A stretch of 64,000 nucleotides of DNA, from contig CP099851.1 of NCBI GenBank assembly GCA_030062745.1, positions 6,635,661-6,699,660 of the forward strand, written 5' to 3'. The notes under the pieces were generated by a model that was given only the letters and a program-made list of their open reading frames with translations, made no database searches and was not told the origin of the DNA. Below, in pieces: positions 45,700-57,700 of this stretch (positions are counted from its first letter, which is position 1; each line of letters starts with the position of its first letter). The DNA is from Capitulum mitella (taxonomy: Eukaryota > Arthropoda > Thecostraca > Pollicipedomorpha > Pollicipedidae). Made by a program: the position numbers and the translations under genes.

Positions 45700-46602
45700 G
45701 ATCCAGTGGAGCACCTGACGCAGTCGCATCTTCTAGGCCGGCCACTCAGTCCGTGCCTCCTCGGGCCGCGCAGTCGGAGCCGAGCCTCCCGTCGAACCGT
45801 GAGGCTGAGCCATCACGGCGCGCCGGCAGCCGACGATTCATTTTTGCAAACCCCTGATCCTACGCAGCCCACTTCTCCCATTCCGCTTCGTCGGCCATCC
45901 CTGGTCACGAGACGCCCTCGTCACTTGGAAGATTCAGCTTTGCAAGAAGAAGATTTTGTGTCGTGGCATGTACTACATACCATCGTCAGCTGTGTACTTG
46001 CTCTGTTGCGTCAGCTTGCGCATGTATATCTAACAGTGTTACTGTACTTGCTCTGCAAGGAAAGGGAGATATGACGTTTCGGGCATTACGTATGACGTCT
46101 TGGGCATACGGCATGGTGTTAGGCGGGGAGCCAGCGGAACGTGCGGCGGGCAAGGTAACCAAAGCGGTAACCAAAGCAGAGTGCGGGAGTACGCGTGCGG
46201 ACATGAGCGCGTTGAGCGGCGCTGGCGGGTTGTGGGCTGTACCGGCAAGTGTGCAGGCCCAATGCGAAGCACAGAAACAGGTCAGGCCGATCAGTCGAGG
46301 CCGGTGCTGCTGGTTTCCAGACGGGCAAGTTTCCCTGAAGCAGGCGAGTGGTGGTGTGGAGTTCCCAGCTCGGGCGCAGCCGCCGGCGGCTGGCTGGTCG
46401 CGCTGACTCAGTCCGGGGATATCCCATCCCGCCTGAGAGCTGATCCTCGCGGCGATACGGAGACTGAACGACAGCCGGCGGTCCGGACTATCGCGCCGCT
46501 CTGTTCTCTCCGGGGGAGAGCTGAGCGGCTCCGAGGAGGAAAGCATGAACACGTGGGCGTTTCGGAGGCAGTCGGGCCTGTCTCAAGAGATTTGGAGGCA
46601 CA
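45700..46602 (+). mobile_element. Ty3/Gypsy fossil: integrase C-terminus, polypurine tract and LTR candidate
   Basis: An Arg/Pro-rich tail (LRRPSLVTRRPRHLED) and a hydrophobic end (LLYLLCKEREI) precede a purine tract AAGGAAAGGGAGA. A possible LTR runs from TG at 46,072 to CA at 46,602, and TTTGGCGTCCTGGCGG just after could be a primer-binding site. This order is tail, tract, LTR, primer site, so it may mark LTR-LTR recombination between tandem copies. Broken and old. LTR limits are tentative because no second LTR was found. Confidence 0.4.
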
Positions 46603-46752
46603 TTTGGCGTCCTGGCGGTGAGCGACGATTCACGCCACGGGAGGCAGAACGGCTTTTGCCAGATGGTAAACTGCGAGAAACTGAACTCTTTCGGCCATGT
46701 CTTAACCCGTCATTAACGGGTTAAGACATTGACGGAGGGGGGTTGGAAGCGC
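46603..46752. other. Spacer between the LTR candidate and F4 element
   Basis: Contains the TTAACCCGT hairpin at 46,697 and a G-run at 46,735. Confidence 0.4.
46697..46729. repeat. Perfect 14-bp hairpin made of two TTAACCCGT tips
   Basis: ATGTCTTAACCCGT, a 5-nt loop CATTA, then the exact reverse complement. Each arm contains TTAACCCGT, the tip sequence seen in F2 (TTAACCCGTCC reading from one end). It looks like two element tips back to back with no interior. Confidence 0.85.
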
Positions 46753-48176
46753 TTAACCCTCCCCCTATCGGCCCCCTGACATGGGCGGCCGAGCCCTGGC
46801 GAGACAGGGGGCGTTTCGACGTCCCCCTCTATCTTGCGAACAGAACGTCGGAAAAATTAAACTTACGTTGTCGGAGAGTTCGCCATACATGCGTTCCAGA
46901 GCACTCAAAATTTTCTCAAATTTTAGAAAAATGGTGCAATTTTTCTCATCTTTTAATGAGAAATAGGAGTGTTTGAGAAGAGCTCTAGCTTCGAATTCCG
47001 AACAGGCCAATGGAAAACCCATAGAATGTGCATTCCGGTGACATGTGATTATAACTTGCATATAATCACGTATTGCATCACGCGATCTGATATAATGTCA
47101 TTTTTCATTTCGCTATATTTGTGAGATTTTTGAACGTCGCTGGAGAGTTGTTGTCGATGTATGCTTCCAAAACGGTGGGAATGATCTCCACCAACATTTT
47201 TTTCTTAAACACCAGCAGACTTGGACGCCAATAAACCGACATGCTCCAACCTGATCTTGTGACCCGACCAAATATTAAGCCCTTCTCTTTGCTTTATTTT
47301 GTGTTTTGTCGAGGATCAGTAACAATGCAAACAAAAGGGCAAGGAATACCTTTGAACTGGAGCTCCTTTGGTTTTACAACTGTGATCTATAGACGCTATG
47401 TAATGTCGACCGTATGACCTAACTTTACGTTTGATCATGACCTGATTTCAAGCACGCTTGTGTTTCATCTTTTCATGCCTAGATCTGCTATTGGCTCATG
47501 AAATAAACCAGAGAGATAAAGATGGACATCTGGATATGAACTCAGCCTCTACCACGGTGGCCTCGCATGACCTCAGATGACCTAAGGTTATTTCACAACA
47601 TGCAAGCGTCTTGATGCAATGCTCAACTACAAAATCGACTTCAGTGCCTATTTTTACCCCAGGAATCATCAGAGCAGGGTTTAGATTCCTTTTTTGCTAG
47701 TTTATCCAAAATGTGACCTTGATGAACTTCTGACGCTTCATGTCGGCCAAAACCATTTTTCGTGATTAGTGACATTCTTGGCCAAGGAACGCATTTCAGA
47801 CAACAAGCCGAGGAAATGGCTCGAAACCCTTGGAAATAGCGAAATAGGAGGGAAATTGAGCTGACCTCAGGTGATTAACCTTGAGTTTGACAAACAATCT
47901 GAGATAGCACAATTCCTAGGAATGTCCTCGACTACTGTTCCTAAAAAAGTTAGGTCGACAGACCGCACGGCGTAGTTTGTTGAAGATTTTGAAGGAATCA
48001 GAGGCTTACCTCTTTTACGTGACCCAGGTTACTGACCTCAGAAGACCGGAAGTCGAAAATTATACAGGACATGCGCAAAAGGTTTAAGAAAAGGGACTGA
48101 AAATTTTGCTTCCACCAAAAGTCCTGGGGGAAGTCGAAACGTCCCCCCCCTCCCTTTCCGATTGGGTGTGGATTAA
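46753..48176 (+). mobile_element. TTAA-type non-autonomous element, family F4
   Basis: Starts TTAACCCTCCCCCTATCGG. The right end, inverted, reads TTAATCCACACCCAATCGG, matching 15 of 19 bases. The interior matches 37,378-38,090. Its final TTAA (48,173-48,176) is also the first TTAA of an F3 element, so two insertions share one target. GACCTCAG-type half-sites occur near 47,570. No transposase. Confidence 0.65.
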
Positions 48177-48905
48177 CCCGCTACCGCCTGGAGGGTGTTA
48201 TATAGGTCACTCCTATCGTTCTTTCCTGAATAACTTCTGAACTGTTAGAGTCAGCGCAGACGGATATTCAGCACCTATTCAACAATCAGTTTGACATATT
48301 TTGACATGAAAACCATTTTCATGCTACGTCAGGTCATGGAGATGTGACGTCATAAGTGAGCCCTTGCATGCTTGTTTTTGCCTGTTCAGGCGGTGACGCG
48401 AATTTGCTTGTTTTTTCATAATATTTACGAATATAGTGCATGAATTATTTGGATTTGCAGAGGGCAAGATCCCGAAAAGGATATACAATCGTGATATGTC
48501 AATATTAGAGGTCATGCTAGGTCACATGCATGATGGCGACTGGACTGATTCGCATTGTGGTTGATGGAGATTGTTGCTGCTGACTTTCCCCATCGTTCAA
48601 GTCAGACAAACAAATTTATATGTGCTTCTTAGGGAAGTCCAGCAAATGCAACGTGAGGTCATCTCAGGTCAGGTCACGTCATAGGTGGATGTCAAAACGA
48701 AAACGAAACGTCAAAACGAGTAATGTTTGCTCTTCATCAGGAAATGCAATGCAACCTTATCTGACCTGACCTAGACTGACCTAGACGAAATGCAGATAAT
48801 GCAAAACTGATCATAAGAAGGTTTCACATACATTCTTTTCGTCACGTAGACCAAAACGGCTGCGAGTAAATATCGATCTTTGGCATAAAAAGTAAGACCA
48901 ATATT
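48173..48905 (+). mobile_element. TTAA-type element, family F3 (truncated copy)
   Basis: Starts TTAACCCGCTACCGCCTGG and follows the F3 copy at 58,085 up to the GATCTTTGGCAT ... AAGACCAATATT block (48,870-48,905), after which similarity ends. AGGTCAGGTCACGTCATAGG occurs at 48,666. Confidence 0.65.
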
Positions 48906-50600
48906 AATGTCACTTTGCTCATATTGACGAAAATTCGAAACAAGACCATCTTAGGCCACGATTTAATGACGTCATAAGGACGATCATGTTTTGCGATTGG
49001 ACGTAAAATTATACTTCATCGCCGTATTGTTTGTGCTTTTACAATGTATAATGACTGTCGCTTGCAATACATATCAGCATGACCTGAAAAATCAATATGG
49101 GGCTCGTCTTACGTCGGAGGCGTTGGAACCGGGGAGCGGGGCAGGGGGCAGCTGTCCCAACTTAGGCAACATTTAGCATTAGCCCTATGGCGGTGCAAGG
49201 GAAGAAATGAGGAAAAAATCGCATTTGCCTCCCTCCCCATCCTGACAGAGGCTTCGACGCCACTGTCTGATGTCATGGTAAGTCATCTTTGATCAAATAT
49301 GCAGTTGCATTTTCTGGGTCCGGTGAAAATACGTGTTAGAGAATGAACTGAACAAAGTGATTTTTGGATACGGCCACATAAATTATCGTTTTTTTCAACG
49401 AACTGAACGTGCAATTTAAAGGGTCGTTTCTTGCAACATGGCAATATTTTTCCCGCAGTTTTAGATGAAGTGGTTTTATGCAGATTTTAGCTTAATGAGT
49501 AAACTGTTGACGCCTGTTTGACGTTCTGGATGAGCGGCGTGGAAATAGCGACCTTTGCAATGTTGTGCAACATTCCGTGGAAATGTGCAAGATCGTGCGA
49601 ACTGAGGGTCATTCAAGGATTTCAGATGGAAGTTACGAGCGTGGCTGTGGTATCCCGAGTTTGGAACTATAAAATGCTTCAGTGTTGCATGTGCACAATT
49701 GGGGCCATTTCAAGGGTTGTTTGGACCCCAGGCTCTTTAAAACTGCGTTTTTTTAGAATCTCAGTGTCCATTGGACCATGAGATTTGCATTAGACGGCAA
49801 GTCTCATGCAAGTCTCATAAACGGAGGTCAAATTTGGCCAAACCTGTGATCTCGACCTATTATGATATTGGGCCAAGTGGCCCTTAGAATATAAGAATGA
49901 GCCACCAGAAACATATTACCATGAGTCGCAGTCTGCTTTTCGTTGTCAATAGGCGACTGTGGAGGAAACGGTTACTTTGTCGTGTTTTACCTGATCTGTG
50001 GCGTCATCAGTGATTCAAAAGTACCAAAATGTATATGCCACAGGACCGCAGGTTTCGGCACTATCGATTGGCGTTTGGATCGGTCGAATCGGAGCATTGG
50101 TTCTTGAGACTGACATGGGGCGTAAGAACCCCCCGCTCCTCCGAGTAAATGGATGATGGCGAAATGTCCCAGTCATTGCCGGATTGAAGGCTTGAGCACA
50201 GGGTCGCAGAATCGCCAGAGTTTCCAGGCGTTATTATGTAGTAAACAGAAAGACTCTGCGCTTTTGGCCGCCTGCCAGGCGGCGACTCGCGCTTATCACC
50301 ATGTGGAGCTGAGAGACGAGGTCAGACGATTGCGCCAGTGCCAGATGGCATCGTTATGTCCAGGCATCAGCGCTGCCGCGGCTTCCTGAGAACGGGGTGC
50401 AAACTTAGCGAGGAGCAGAACATAACGCTCGTATCTAAACTTAATCGAAGGCACTGTAAGCGCCCCACTGGGCGCGATGAATCCTTTAATTGTATCAAGC
50501 CTTCGCTAAAGTACATAACATCGGATGAACGATAAAAAACAACGTCTGAAAAATTACTCCAGTAGCACAGCCTAGGTGTCTAGGCTCAGCCTTCTAGAAG
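48906..50600. other. Non-coding stretch
   Basis: No exon, domain or repeat that I can support. The 78-codon frame at 50,153 is Cys/Gln-rich and unrecognised. Confidence 0.3.
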
Positions 50601-50689
50601 CCTGCGTGGGGTCTCCGTCTTGCGCGCGGCGGTTACATCACTTCCCACAGACGTTTCACTTCCGAACTGTGAGAAATCATCGTCTTCAG

Positions 50690-51090
50690 TCCCCAGTTCC
50701 GAATTTTCGTCCCAGTCGCCCAGTCTCAACCCCGTGTCTTCAGTTTGGCAGTCCCTGTGCTCAGTCCCGGGGTCCCCAACATCGGCCTGAATGAAGGACG
50801 CGCAGGCCCCGGGCACACATTCCAGTCTCCAGCCCTTTTCATTCCGCAGTTTCAGCCTCAGTCATCAGTCCATTATCTGCAGTCCAAGTACCCAGTCATC
50901 AGTCCATTGTTCACAGTCCAAGTATTCAGTCATCAGTTGATTGTCCGCAGTCCAAGTATCCGGTCATTAGTCCATTGCCCACAACCCAGATATCCAGTCA
51001 TTCGACCATTGCCCACAGTCCATTGTCCACAGTCCAAGTATCAAATCATTAGTCATTTGTTCGAAGTTCCAGCGTTCAGTCATCAGCCAA
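50690..51090. repeat. Degenerate CAGTCCA/CAGTCAT tandem repeat
   Basis: Phrases such as CAGTCATCAGTCCATTGTCC, CACAGTCCAAGTAT and CCCAGTTCC recur with a loose period of about 25-45 bp, clearest at 50,860-51,080. Open frames through it are translation of the repeat. Confidence 0.65.
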
Positions 51091-51683
51091 TGGTCCTCAG
51101 TCCCAGTGCCCGTCTGCAGTCGGCCTCCAGATTTCAGCACCGAAGGTCCTAGTCCTCACCCATGGGTGGAACCTTAATGTAAATCGGCCCATCCTGACTT
51201 CGCGAAAAGTCACCATTACGCGTACGGCGATGCATGGAATAAATTGGGCTCAAACTGGCTTGTGCGTTCCCAATACTTTTGGACATATCCCACTCCCATC
51301 TTCTCACCCGTTTGCGCTTGTCTCCTGTTTTCGACTGCAGACCACCTGCCCAGCAGTGGAGCCCCCAGACCCAGTCTCCAGCGTCCTGCCACAGGTATCA
51401 CAGTCCCAGGTGACAGCCAGTCTTCAATACCCAGCAGTCACTCTCTGGTCCTAAATCCCCACTCATATCACATTCCCCGCGCCTAATGCGGAACCCCAGC
51501 CCGACCTTCCCAGCCCCAGGCCACCAACCACAAGCCCGACTAGCCGTCCGCAGCCGGGCTTCCCGCCTCACGTCACCGAGTAGGGGGGGGGGGGGCGAGC
51601 CACGCTATATCTAACGTCGACCGGCCGTCGCTGCATCATTCACCCTGCAGCGGCGACGAGGCGTGTGTTCCCGCAGCGTAACC

Positions 51684-51756
51684 ATGGCGACCGTCCGCGC
51701 GCGCATCTTCTGCTTCCTGGTGCTGCTCAGCTGGCTATCGGCCGGGTCTGCGCAGA
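51684..51756 (+). CDS. Protease exon 1: signal peptide
   Basis: ATG in ACCATGG; 24 codons plus one base, ending CAGA/GTGAGT. Reading past the donor runs into unrelated LINE sequence. Confidence 0.8.
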
Positions 51757-54700
51757 GTGAGTGCTTATGTGATTGGAGTTTAGCGTCGAGCCTTGGGCTG
51801 TGTTGCTCTGAAGAAAAGATCCCTGCCACCTGGTCTTCCTCTACTATCATTCCCATACTGAAATCTGGCAAACCTTCCACTATCCTTGGCACTTACCGCC
51901 TCGTGTCACTCACCAGCTGCGCATGTCAACTTCAAAAGAAAGATTAATGATCGGATTATAGTATATGCGAGCACGAACAGTATTCTTTCTCTTTCCAGCG
52001 CGGCTATCGATCGCGTCTATCCATGGCCGATGGCCTAATCCAAGTCATTCACTCTATCCAAAATAGGTTATCCCATCGCGAGTTGAAGGTAGCGCCATTC
52101 CTGGACTTGAAAGCTTCCTTCGACAAAGTACACCGTTCTCCCGTCTTCATAAAACTAGAGGCAAACCTACGCGTTACGCGGCTGGTTTGGGAGAAAAATC
52201 GAAGCTTTGCGTCTCGCCTAGACCTGTGCACCCGCTTAGTACCAGCATTTCCCTTCTCATAAGTAAAAGATGCTTGCGAGTCGGTACCATTCACACACTT
52301 GCACAGTGAAAGAAATCTGTATAATAACGCCTTACTATGAGCTCTGGAAATGCTCCGCGGCCGGCAGGGCTCGAACCCGCGGTTTCTGATTCGCAGTCAT
52401 ACGTTCTGACCACTAAGCCACGATCGCCAGAGACCAGAAATGGTCTGAAATGGGATCCCTTAGTAAACTGCACTGCTCGCGTCTTGTAAATGGTCCATAA
52501 AAGAGTCGCAGATGCATAGCACGTGGCTCCTTACACATTGTATGAGGTACCGTTGGATAGCCCTGGTGCTGGTATGTCTACTCACCTAATTCCAGCCGCC
52601 TAGATCACTGCTTTCGGCACTCGGAGGTCTCCGAGTCCAAATCGGAACACATACCTGAGGATCGCCACGTGGATCACACTTCGGTACAGACCACAAAAGC
52701 ATGCTCCGCAGGTGCGGCCCATGTTTTCATCACGTCTTGAGTCAGCAGCACCCGCCATTGGACCTGTGCTCGTGATTAATTGAATTCTGCAGGGATTTGC
52801 CTCGCGTCGCGTGGTACGTGCTACAAGCTCGCGTCGCTCGAGACCTGCATCATAATTTGTCCGCCGGGTCGGCGCACCGCTTCCATTTGTGTCGCGATTA
52901 GCTGGCGCGCTCGGACGCTAGAGGCTCCGAAGCTTGAAGACACATACACACGCTGATACACACAAACATCTCGATCTGAACTTTTCGGAGCGACTGCCAG
53001 CTATGAAATCCCACTCGCTAACAACTCATTCGCATCATGGAAACAACTGCCAAGGCTTCACCCACGGACGTCCGTAAGGTCGTTGCATCGCGGGTGCGCG
53101 AGCTAAGCTCCATTCCTCCACAGTCATCTTCGGACGGCGACCGACTCCGCCGCCGTCGCCGTCGCCGGCCGCCAGCGACCTGGGCTCCTCCTGCCTGACT
53201 CCCGAGGACCGGCCGGGCGTCTGTGGGCTGGTGACCAAGTGCGCCTCGCTCACCAAACACCTGAAGAATAGGAACATCGCCTACCTGAAGGCGTCCCTCT
53301 GTGGCCGGCACGGCTCCACGCAACTGCTGGTCAGCGTGCGGACGGAGGGTTAAGCTCAGGCTCCACTGCGCGCTCTTTTGTTTTGCGATTTTCCGTTTTG
53401 ACGTTTTTTTGTATCGGGAATTCCCTCTTTTTCGTTTTTGCATTTTGTTCTTTTGCACCACGATTTCGCATTTTTCATCTTCGCGTTCTTTGAGTTTGCT
53501 ATCGTCGACATAGTGTAGCTGTATTTAAACTGAGTGGTGTGCACGGATTTACAGCAGAGACGCAGCCAGGATTTTCTTACGGGGGGAGGGGGGAGAGCTC
53601 AGTGTGAACTGAAATCAGACGGAACTTGCCTGCTGGGAAGACGGTGTGCAATGGTTTTCACGCAAATGGGTGCCTGAGGGGGGAACGCTGGCAGAGGCGT
53701 TGATGTCTGTAAATGATGGGGGGGAGGGCGCGGGTTGGTGGGAGTGGCCGAGCCGAGGACTTGACAACCTGACCTCCCTCAAATGTGGTTTTCTCAACGG
53801 ATTTAGCACACTTCATTTTGACCAACGGAAATTACAAGTTTTTGTTACTTTTCATAATTTTAAGAAGTTCATTTAATATCATGCATATATATATATATAT
53901 ATATGTAGAAGATAGCAAGATGAATAAATACGTCTCCCTAGACGATATTTTTTGCTTTCTATCTCTTCTCTATTGCGGCTGTTCTTTGCTCTGTTATTTC
54001 CCATTTGCCCTTAAAACAGGCAGAAAATATTGGGGGCCCAAACCAACATGGAGGCGGGCCAGATCAACAAAGGATGTGCCAGGGCCCTCTCAAAAGAATA
54101 CAGATCGACACCCCTGGGGTCTGGGCCTCCCGGGATACCTTTAGCTGCGCTGGTGATTTACAGTTCAGAAACAGAACTGAGGTTTTCGGAGGTGGATCCA
54201 GCTTTTGGACGTCGGCGCCTATCACGCCTGCTGCTGCGGCGGCGGCTTTCGGCATCGGGACCGGCAGCAGCAAGTGCTGTCTGTCTTTCATGTAAATGTT
54301 TCCCTGTAATCAAGCACGCAAGTGGGAGATGTAAAAGTTTCTGATTACCAGCAAGTAGCTATCAGCACTGCAGTAATCAACATGCCTGTTAAGATTACCT
54401 TGACCCAGAGGCGCAGCCAAGGGGGCGCCCTCCTTAACCCTATTTCCGGCAGGGAGCTGAATCTGCCCCCCTCAGGTTTTTTGCTTGCCAATTCCAGGCT
54501 TTTTAACGCATTTTACGAAACTTGGTGATTTTTCCTAGCTATTCTTTCAACGCTCCGTGACAAAATTTCAAAACTCTATTTTGCTCAGGGACGGAGCCAG
54601 GCAACGTTTTTGGGAGGCACCTCATGCCATTTTTGGCCATGTTGAGGGTAAAAGGAAAATGTCTGCCAAAAACAGCGTTTTTAAGATAGAACTTAAAACT

Positions 54701-57700
54701 TTACATGGATGTATAGCTACGTAGTTCAGCAATGTGCAAACATAATTTTGTTCATCTGAGGTACAAGCTCAAGTCAAGGTCAAAAGTCAAAATTTGGTTT
54801 TATAGTAATAATTTCGGCGCTGTTTCTTCAAATGCCAAACCCGGAATATATGTGACGTAGAGAGGTACTCTCTACTTGTGTATCAAGTTTCAGTGTGATA
54901 TCAGGTCGGGTCACGGAGCTATGACCTAAAATGTCAGTGCGCGTGCCCTATACAGCAATAGCCATAAAATGAAACTTTTGAAATAGAGTAAATTCAAATG
55001 ATTGGAAACGTCTACAGATAATATTAAATGCACACGAGATCATTCCAAGTGACTCCAAGGTCATTGGAGGTCATTCAAGATCAAAGGTCACAGGTTGATC
55101 CGAAGAACGTGTGACCATGACAGTTCCCCGTTTTTCATATCCCTGACACCGCCTTTGCTAACATTATACAAACATTATAATGCGATTTGTACTTGTTTAG
55201 CATAACATGACTAGCAGAAGCCAAAAAAGTGTTTTTTGCCTTTTTTGTTCATTCAGTTGTTGAACAACTAATCGTCCTAATTTTGAAACCCTACGAACGC
55301 CCATGAATTTTCCCAAAATTTCAGACGTGTGTGCCAATGGTAAAAGTCCTATCCATCATCTCACGATTCATGCCAATTTCATCGAAATTGGTCGATAAAC
55401 AACGGAGTTATAAGAATTCCAAAAATACCCCTGATTTTGATATTTTTGCCCCCTGTATCCACACCTTTCAAAACCTTGAAAATTTCTTTTCATAAAAATG
55501 TAGTTTACGTCATGGCATATCGATTGCCGTTTGTTGCGATAAAATCGGATGTGTAGTTTTCGAGACCTCGGGGGGGGGGGGGGAGGCGGAGGGCGAATCC
55601 GCCCCCCCCTGCCGGGAATCCACCATACCGTCTAGCCCTCCGGGAATAGGGTTAAGCCCGCTTTTTTGTGAAAGCTATCGCATATCGTCTTCCCGGCAGC
55701 CGGTTTTCGTATGATTTCTGTCCACACTGAGCTCCGGGTCCTCTTTAAGAAAATCCTGGCTGCGCCCCTACCTTGACCTTGCCCCTCCACCAAGGCGCTC
55801 TTCTCTCCAGGTACTTGTTCCTCTTCCTCCGCCTTCACCGAACCAGCCAAGGTAACTACAACGCCAAACCCTAAACCCTGAACTTGGAACCAGCCCTCCG
55901 TGCTCCCGTCCTCAAAATCCACTCAGATTCAAGGAAACCTAAAATTGATGCGACGCGGCTTCCAGTCCAGGGCGATGTGACCAGCGTAGTCAATGTGACT
56001 GTGTTGGAAAACCGGAAATATTTAGACATTTCTTTTCTTTGCCGATTTTTTGATTTTTTTCTTTCTCGGAATTCTCGCTTTTCTATTTTTCGTTTTACCT
56101 TCTCGAATCTCGGCCTTTTCAATTCGTTTTACGGTTTCTTGTCATGAGTTTGCGTTTTTCCAATACGGTGTTGCGTAGTGGAGCCGGCCGCGTCTATTCT
56201 TACGGATCTAACATTTTTCGGTGACGGAATAGTGCAAAACCGGGATGAAAAGCCGCAAAATCGAAACAGCAAATTGAAAAACCGCGCAGTGGAGACTGGC
56301 TGTTATGGTCAGGAATTTGGCCTGAGGCGTTCAACTGCCCCAGGCGGTCACTGGGGGGAAGGAGGGCAGTAACGTGTTGTGGGGTGGTCAGTTGCTTGTG
56401 GGGCGGTCAGTAGCGTTTTGTGGGGTGGTCAGTAAGGTGTTTTGGGGTGGTCAGTAATGTGTTTCGGGGCGGTCAGTAACGGGTTGTGGGGCAGTTAGTA
56501 ACGTGTTGTGGGGAGGTCACAATTCTGCGCTGGTGAAGTCAAGGATCCGCGGCATTACGGGCAGTCAGATCTGCTGTTAGACGTGTCTAATAAAGCGCAG
56601 AAGGCCGGACAAACGTACGTTTTGCGCATTTACGTGCTATTTCATTTGTAGGCGTTTTTCAGTTCAATTCTTTAATTTCTGACGCGTCTGATCTGACATA
56701 CCTACGTTTCTTTCACAGTGCCTGTGAAACCTAACTGGCATTTCCATGCATCGTGGGTGGGCAACAGTAAACATTGTTCCTACATCTCAAAGACGTGATG
56801 TCGGCAGAGCAAGCAGCGCTCTGCCAGCGTTGCCGTTTCATAAACGAAAAATTGCGAGCTCCCTCCCCTTCGGCTCTGTCCCAATCGCAGCTGGCGGCTT
56901 GTGACGTGACGGCACGAGGTGAATTTCAGTATGAACTTGCCGCACCAAATAACGAAGCATAATATGTCTCTTTCCTGGTCGAAATCGCGTAAATAAGGCA
57001 GACGGCGATTTAACCGTTCGTAGCCGTTTGCATTCTTCTTGCGGTGCCGACCCTGTGACGAGCTGGTGCCCAGATTTGCAATGTTGAGAAGAAAATGTGA
57101 TTTAAGCATTAAATAAATACATCCCAGTTGTGGAAATAATTCCATCTGAACATCATTTTGGCAGCAAATTGCATGTGTTGAGACCCTGATGTTGCATCTT
57201 CACAGTGCAGAAATCAATCAAAATGCATCTTCCCCCTCCACGATTTTGACATCCTTTGGAAATGTTTACATCCGCACAAGTAACTGAAAATAGACTTTTT
57301 AAAATTGTGGCCGTTGGTAACCTTTGTTTTTGCCTTTACCACGGAAATATTTACATATTTCGATTTATTTGCTGCATCTCGACTCCAGTGTGAAATGAAA
57401 TGGGCCACATTGGTTGGTGCGGGCTGGAAAAAAACAGCCGTTTCCTGGTGACCACTGAGACACTAAGAAATTTGTTTTGAAGGATATATGTAGTAAAAAG
57501 TAACTAAGATCTGAGCGTTTAAGTGATATATCGCGGATTTAGTTTTTCATTGTATTTTCCATCCTTTCAGCGTTTTCCCTGTGCAAATCCTGCAAAACTG
57601 CATGCTCATCGGGCAAATTTACGCATCGTTACCATGTTTTCGAAGCCCGCGTTTTAAGCGGCGTCGCGGCCTGTGTCGGCAGTGCTGCCCGGACGGCGTG

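Noticed and set aside
51757-51947. Extension of protease exon 1 into the following open frame
   Set aside because: A consensus GTGAGT donor follows the signal peptide, and the extension is LINE reverse transcriptase sequence.
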